Source of the DNA: Cryptomeria japonica
Lineage: Eukaryota; Streptophyta; Pinopsida; Cupressales; Cupressaceae
Assembly: GCF_030272615.1 (NCBI RefSeq)
Contig: NC_081413.1
Span: 336,407,302-336,471,301 of the forward strand
Reading direction: 5' to 3'
DNA length: 64,000 bases
A program made the translations under genes and the position numbers. The notes below the pieces were generated by a model. It was not told the DNA's origin. It did no database searches and saw nothing but the letters and a program-made list of their open reading frames with translations. Positions 58,914-64,000 of the stretch are shown one piece after another; positions within the stretch are counted from its first letter, which is position 1; each line of letters opens with the position of its first letter.

Positions 58914-59370
58914 CACTAGTACAAAAACAACAATATATGACTAAAAAAATTATCAAAAATTGCATATAAATGACTAAATTTGATCACGTGACCATTAGTA
59001 GTTTATTGCCAATAATTAATCACGTGACCAAATTTATGACTAAACTATTTTTGTCATTTATTGGTTGTTTTGATTGATCAATTGGGTCATTTATTTGGTC
59101 ATTGATTTAGTCATTAATTTGGTCATTGATTTAGTCATTTATTTAGTCATTGATTTAGTCATTAATTTAGTCATTGATTGTTGTTGACCAGTCATTTATT
59201 TAGTCACCGATTTGGTCATTGATTTGGTCATTGATTTAGTTGTTAATTTAGTCATTGATTGTTGTTAATTGGTCATTTATTTAGTCATTAATTGTTGTCA
59301 ATTGGTAGTATATTTAGTCATTTTAATCATTATTTTACTGTCAACAGGTTATATATTTAGTCATATTAGG
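58914..59370 (+). mobile_element. CACTA DNA transposon end with subterminal repeats
   Basis: CACTAGTACAAAAACAAC at 58,914 is a standard CACTA (En/Spm) terminal repeat start, preceded by TTA as a possible 3-bp target copy. About 20 subterminal repeats follow, built on GTCATTGATTT(A/G) in tandem, up to about 59,350, with GATCACGTGACC twice near 58,982 and 59,019. Subterminal repeats are transposase-binding sites in the family. The opposite end and a transposase are not found in the window, so length and autonomy are unknown. Confidence 0.75.
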
Positions 59371-59443
59371 GCACGATAGAATCAAACCGCCATCCCCCTT
59401 CTTGTAAAGCAAGTGCACTTCCATTTGAGCTAGCACCCTTTAA
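59369..59443 (-). other. tRNA-like relic
   Basis: On the minus strand it reads AGCTCAAATGGAAGTGC (box-A-like D arm), CTTGCTTTACAAG (anticodon arm, loop TTTACAA) and GCGGTTTGATTCTATC (box-B-like T arm) in tRNA order and spacing. Stems pair imperfectly, so it is not a working tRNA gene. It may be a pseudogene or the head of a tRNA-derived element. Confidence 0.5.
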
Positions 59444-60320
59444 AGAATAATTATACCATGTATCCTATGTTAGCCTATAAACATACATTTCTACAAAATA
59501 CAAAATCAAGTATTTGATGACAAAAAATCAATGTTTAAGGACATCAAATCACTATCTAAAATATCTACAAGAGAGGATTTCAATGACCAATGATCAACTC
59601 TACACACGGCTAAAATAACTCAAATGACCAGCTCTACAATTAGCTAAAATATCTACAAGAGAGAATTTCAAAACAACAAGATTGACTCCCATATTTATTT
59701 TTTCCCCATATCTCCTCTGCTAACTTCTTTGCATATTCAGGGTCATTAGACACTAAAATATTATCAAATAAGGTTCCTGAATTGACTTGTTGTACAAGAA
59801 AATAGGAGAACACGGATTGTCAAATGAAATCAATTAGTCAAAGTCAACCAAGACACTGCAAGTGGGATGAGTTGACAACTTTAAAGAAGAAATACATATA
59901 CGAACTTGTCATGACTCAATTCCAATATATTTCAAATTAGGGTATACATAGATCTTGAGGTCATCATTGAATTCTATTCACAATAAGGTTACAATATAGT
60001 GTTAGATATTAGAGTATTGGAGACCATTAGATTTTAAAGATTTGAAACCCCAATGATACGTCATTTATAAAGAAATGCTTACCAGGATTGTCAATCAAAG
60101 GAGCCTTCCATTTTCCCTTGTAGTTTGGATTCTTGATTTTCTATCAATTGTTTAATGCATCATCATAAGAAACCCATAGATACAAGCACTGAAAACAAGC
60201 AAGAAAGAAGCAGGCTACCAACAATGTTGAAAATATCAACACTATAGTACTTGAATATGAGTGCTCAAAATCTTAAATAGCATCTCTAATACATAAGAAG
60301 AATGCAATAGGAAGGAAATT
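59444..60320. other. No gene seen
   Basis: AT-rich sequence with only short frames. The words AAATATCTACAAGAGAG and CAATGACCA/AATGACCAGCTCTAC recur nearby (59,560-59,670), suggesting an old short duplication. It may belong to the CACTA element or to the flank of the LRR fragments. Confidence 0.4.
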
Positions 60321-60325
60321 GTTTC

Positions 60326-60400
60326 ATATTCAAGTGCTACAACTGTGATAGATTGCCAATGCTACCAAGAAGGTTGTTTAAGCCATGCATACATATAAAA
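60326..60400 (-). pseudogene. LRR gene fragment 1
   Basis: On the minus strand this codes LNNLLGSIGNLSQL, then an in-frame TAG, then HLNM. This is the same 24-residue LRR unit as in the plus-strand piece at 60,856. Followed (plus side) by a CATATGTGTATAC-rich flank. Confidence 0.6.
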
Positions 60401-60639
60401 AATGCATGTGTATTATAGATGTACATGTATACATATGTGTATGAAATGTGAGTATCTACATTCATATATGCATATACATGTGTATACATATGATTTACCT
60501 CAGTCTCACACACACATATGCACATAAATCCTAAACCAATTCCAACACCAAATGGTGTGGTGTTGTATCCATATGTATAGGATTTGGCCCAAGTATAGGC
60601 CAACGGTACCAGTTTGTTTATTTATGGTTTTAGACACTT

Positions 60640-60715
60640 TCATATTCAAGTGCTACAGCTGTGAAAGATTGGAAATGGTACCGAGAGGGTTGTTTAAGCC
60701 AAGCATCCATATAAA
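60640..60715 (-). pseudogene. LRR gene fragment 2, tandem copy of fragment 1
   Basis: On the minus strand this codes LNNPLGTISNLSQL, an in-frame TAG at the same position as in fragment 1, then HLNMK. The shared stop and similar flanks (CATATGTGTATAC repeats) show that the two came from one duplicated, already-broken piece about 310 bp long. Confidence 0.6.
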
Positions 60716-60855
60716 AATGCATATGCATATTAAATATGTGTATATGTATACAAATATGTATAATATGTGAGTATCTGCATACATATATCTAGATACATAT
60801 GTGTATACATGTGATATTCATACACGCATACACATATATGCGACTGTGACTAGAT

Positions 60856-61215
60856 TTGGAGGTACATGATAGCTTAAATAACCTGATCCGTCACACCATT
60901 GCCGAACTGTCACAACTGCAACACTTGGACTTGGAAGGACCTGATGGCTTAAATACCCTGCTTGATACCATTGGCAACCTGTCACAACTATGGAGGTTGG
61001 AGTTAGAATGTTGTGACAACTTAAATAACCTCCTTGATACCATTGGCAATCTGTCATTGTTGTGGCACTTGGAATCAGAATGGTGTGACAACTTAAATAT
61101 TCTCCTTGATACTATTGGCAATCTGTCACAACTGCAACACTTGAACACGAAAGAGTATATAAGCTTAAATAATCTTCCTAGTATGTTTGGCAACCTGTAC
61201 AACCTGAAGGCTTAA
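60856..61215 (+). pseudogene. LRR gene fragment, four 24-residue repeats
   Basis: A 119-residue open stretch is made of a 72-bp unit coding L-x-x-L-x-L-E-x-x-D-x-L-N-x-L-L-D-T-I-G-N-L-S-x, four times. Examples are LNTLLDTIGNLSQL and LNNLLDTIGNLSLL. This is the LRR type of plant TIR-NBS-LRR disease resistance proteins, where LPDSIGNLTQL is common. No TIR, NB-ARC, start context or other exons are in the window, so it is most likely a detached fragment. The unit copies are very similar to each other, implying recent repeat expansion. It could still be an exon of a longer gene. Confidence 0.6.
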
Positions 61216-61392
61216 GGATAATAGTTCTGAAAGTATAAGAAATTAATTCTAGAGCAAATATTAATGAATGAAATCTGAGCAACTGATATATCTTGGCCAC
61301 ACAAGAATATAACTAAATAAAATTTCAAGTAACAACCATATAGACATGCTTACACAACTAAATGCATATTAGTACAAGATTTGGGGAACTAT

Positions 61393-61475
61393 CAACTATC
61401 AAAGATATTATTGCAGTCAATCAAAGATATTAGTACAACTATCAAAGATATTATTGCAGTCAATCAAAGATAGTG
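61393..61475. repeat. 43-bp tandem repeat, about two copies
   Basis: The unit CAACTATCAAAGATATTATT then GCAGTCAATCAAAGATATTAGTA repeats with a 43-bp period. Within the unit ATCAAAGATATTA itself repeats. No gene overlaps it. Confidence 0.75.
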
Positions 61476-61479
61476 ATTC

Positions 61480-62900
61480 ATGAATAATAACAGTCCCATA
61501 AGGCTTCATCAAGGGAAGAGGTATGCAGAGATAAGGCAATAGGGAAACCATTGAAGGGTGTACAGTGCATTCCTCAAAGTTGTCATAGTCAAGGAAGTCC
61601 TATTAACCATGAAAAGGTTCTTTGACGGTCAAACTCAACACTCAGCCCAAAGCATTCTCACAGCTAATACAGTAAGTCTGAGATAGTCATGATATTATCA
61701 AGATTGCAGGTCAAAGTTAAAAAGTGTTGAGCATGTGGAAAATGAGATAGATAGATCACAACTTTAAATAGAAATACCAAGATTCTAAGAAGAAGATAAC
61801 TATTGAACCATAATGTAGCCATAAAGACAGTCACAAGACATACAGAGACCTTATCATTGTCAAAAAGTGACTTATTCAATTGTGTGTTGTGTGATTTATC
61901 CTACACTCATGGAATTGTAGCAAAGGGATAGAAGTTTGAATACAATGAGGGAAATAAGACTTTAAGTTACTGTGTTCCAAACTTTTTATAGTCAAAGATA
62001 AGATGTGGACAAAAAATAATATAATGTGGTTTCATTCCCAAAGAACCATGAGACCTTTTAATACAATTATTGAGAGACGATCATGCATCTAAAAGACAAT
62101 TTTCGGTCTTGCCAATATGCTCTATGTGAGCCAAAAGATACAGTGCCAAGAATGACGCACCATGGAGTCGATCAACATAAGCAATAACTTTTCAATTGGT
62201 CATGCTTAGAAGCTTAAAAGGTGTTTTATGTTTTGCGAGATCCATAATTACAACCCCAAAGAAAGATAGACTTGCTAAAAGCAGTGATAAAGGACTTATA
62301 GAACAAAGAGATAATTAAAGAAGCAGTCCTCCAAAGGCCAAGCCATTGTCAAAATAGAGAAATTCGAAGATCTGTGTTATAATCATTGTCAAAAAATAGA
62401 GAGATGAAAAATCATGTGCTTTGCTAGCAAAGCACAGACACGCATGTTAGGAGGCATAATTTTATTAAGATGTAGACATGGAAATGTAAAGAGAGTTACA
62501 TATAAGTCTCATAGCAATAACCTGATGAATCAGCATGACAGTCTTCCAAAGGCCAAAGATAGAAGAACATAACACTGTCAAAACAAAGTATCTTAGGCAC
62601 TTATTCATAGAAAGCATTTCCAATGAAGGTCACAAGCACATTCAAGAGACCTCAAAAAATGAATGAACACCGTAAGCATTGAATAAAGTTTCTCTATCAT
62701 AGAAGACAAGTTACAGTCCCTACCAAAAGAGAAAGGCATTCTATAGCTGCTATATGTATGGTTACATGTGCACATACACACATATGTACATATAGAGATA
62801 TATATCAAATTACCTAATAAGGCTCAACAAGACCCATCATGTTTCTGAATTTTAATTAGTGCAATGTGCATTCCAATATGTTGGATAGACAATAGGAAAA
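61480..62900. other. No gene seen, with weak dispersed repeats
   Basis: No convincing frame. The words CCAAAGGCCAA (62,325 and 62,540) and ATTGTCAAAA/ACTGTCAAAA recur, and a 22-bp palindrome lies at 62,415. It may be intron or intergenic sequence. Confidence 0.4.
62415..62436. repeat. Perfect 22-bp palindrome
   Basis: The core GTGCTTTGCTAGCAAAGCAC is its own reverse complement, and the next base on each side (T and A) also pairs. It could be a cruciform or a remnant of a hairpin-forming repeat; no function can be read from it. Confidence 0.8.
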
Positions 62901-62917
62901 TGTCTTGTCATGGCTAA

Positions 62918-63125
62918 TTGTCCCTCAGTGCAATATTAAGGCAATCTTTTGGATTTCAATTTTCTAATAACAATAAAGTCTCAAACCCATTTATTCTAAA
63001 CAAAGAAGTTTTAGAAATGTATTTTCAGATTTTACTGCAAGATAAAGATGAATTCAATTGGAAGTTCAAAATGAAATCTGAATTGACTGACATTGATTTC
63101 AAAAGAATTAAGCTACAGGTTAAAG
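62918..63125 (+). other. Possible exon, unrecognised
   Basis: A 71-residue open stretch has a natural amino-acid mix (NKEVLEMYFQILLQDKDEFN, ELTDIDFKRIKLQ) and a plausible splice donor CAG|GTTAAAG at its end. I do not recognise the protein. It could be a chance frame in AT-rich DNA. Confidence 0.25.
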
Positions 63126-63451
63126 TTAGTTAAACATGTCAAACATCTCCACTTATCTTTAAATTTTTGTTAGATTAGGATGAATATAGAAAAGTTACAG
63201 TTTAGCACTGAATTTGCATAAAAATTGTGCTACCTTTCAGCAACAGACACATAAAATATTCTAGTTTCCTTCATTTTGAATGTTCCTAAAACTATTACAA
63301 GTTTAACTATGTAATTGAGTTCATCTATGAGATATTTCATGTATTCCAGAGATCTACACTCTTTAAAATTCCACTAATGAATGTTGAATAAAAAGAGACA
63401 AAATGAGTGTTCTTTCAAGACCCGTTGTTGGACATATATGATCTAACATAC

Positions 63452-63575
63452 CACTCTCATTAAGATTGACACGCATTTCTCGACCACCTTTTGTATCATC
63501 TAAAACTGCACCAAGTAAGAAAAGTTTCAGGTGCTCAACTGGAAAATTGACCTCTGCTCCAACCAACTTTCGCAA
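63452..63575 (-). other. Possible exon, unrecognised
   Basis: On the minus strand, VEHLKLFLLGAVLDDTKGGR continues as EMRVNLNES and ends at GAGTG|GTATGT, a good splice donor. An AG acceptor (TTTTCCAG) lies just upstream of the VEHLK-type codons. The residue mix looks like a conserved protein, but I cannot name it. It lies opposite in strand to the possible exon at 62.9 kb. Confidence 0.3.
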
Positions 63576-63599
63576 TTAAGATACCTACAAAAGTTTAAG

Positions 63600-64000
63600 A
63601 AGGAATTGAGTAACAAAATCTTAATGAAGGATTGTATAGAATATGTTTCCAATTTACAATAAACCACATTAAAATTTAAATTTTTATTGAATTCATTTAA
63701 ATTTAATAAGTAAAGTTGCTGATGAATTGGCCTCAAGACTTTTTGGACTAAAGAACTAAAGGATTCAGTTTGCCCTTTGGATTTTATTTGCTAAAGAGTA
63801 ACCTCTGGTAACTGACTGATATAAATCTTCATTAAAAATTATCTAGACCATTCATCTAAAGTTAATAGCAATATGCAATAAAAAAAGGAAGTATTTTTGT
63901 TAGAAAATTGAAAAACTCAGTTTAAAAGTTGAGGAATGTAAGGTAATACTTTACTTCTTTTAGGCTTGTGACCACTGCCTACTTTGTTGAGTACTGACCT
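63600..64000. other. No gene seen
   Basis: AT-rich, short frames only. If the exon at 63,452-63,575 is real, this would be its upstream intron and the previous exon may lie beyond the window. Confidence 0.35.

Noticed and set aside
59369-59443. A functional tRNA gene
   Set aside because: The stems, especially the anticodon and acceptor stems, do not pair well enough. Only box-A-like and box-B-like words and the spacing remain.
1-64000. CRISPR arrays, bacterial operons, rRNA genes
   Set aside because: No regularly spaced identical repeats with unique spacers, and no bacterial gene organisation or rRNA-like sequence. The content is plant repeat DNA.

Overview
The window looks like intergenic DNA from a seed plant with a very large, retrotransposon-rich genome. 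It is AT-rich, almost filled by long Ty3/gypsy LTR elements nested inside one another, with a Ty1/copia remnant, one CACTA transposon end and a decayed leucine-rich-repeat (LRR) gene. LTR units of nearly 5 kb, deep nesting and an NLR-type LRR fragment suggest a gymnosperm, but this is inference; nothing seen fixes the species. I found no intact ordinary host gene, no rRNA and no CRISPR array.

Layout. (1) 1-15,220 is a graveyard: a 4.77-kb solo LTR (35-4,806, target duplication GTTGC), pieces of related LTRs, the 3' end of a SIRE-like copia element (5,483-7,977), the 3' flank of an old gypsy element (7,978-10,398, here E4), and a 4.8-kb LTR (10,404-15,220, E5). (2) 15,562-57,280 is a three-level nest, all with coding strand minus. 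E1 (Tat-like gypsy, 1.16-kb LTRs) is interrupted inside its 5' LTR by E2 (24,764-56,776, LTRs of 5.3-5.4 kb). E2 is interrupted between Gag and protease by E3 (34,579-48,965, 1,658-bp LTRs). The short target duplications are gaaac/aaaac (E1), gagcc/tagcc (E2) and GGCAT/GGCAT (E3). By eye the LTR pairs differ by about 7% in E1, 5-7% in E2 and 2-3% in E3, which agrees with the nesting order. (3) 57,281-64,000 holds the rest of E5's interior, another LTR of the E5 family on the plus strand (57,765 on), a CACTA terminus with subterminal repeats (58,914 on), a tRNA-like relic, and LRR gene fragments on both strands.

Main points. E3 is not a normal provirus: it has three LTRs, and both outer ends are the same LTR end, so a 1.66-kb near-perfect inverted repeat with a 35-bp spacer sits at its left side, all inside one target duplication. 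E2 carries a long protein-coding region inside each LTR, sense to gag-pol, and has an extra RNase H domain between protease and reverse transcriptase instead of before integrase. E3 carries an antisense plant mobile domain (PMD) gene between integrase and its 3' LTR. All retroelements are treated as fossils; E3 looks the youngest and most nearly whole.

All similarities are by eye. No alignment, database search or rate calculation was run, and family names rest on motifs named in each entry.
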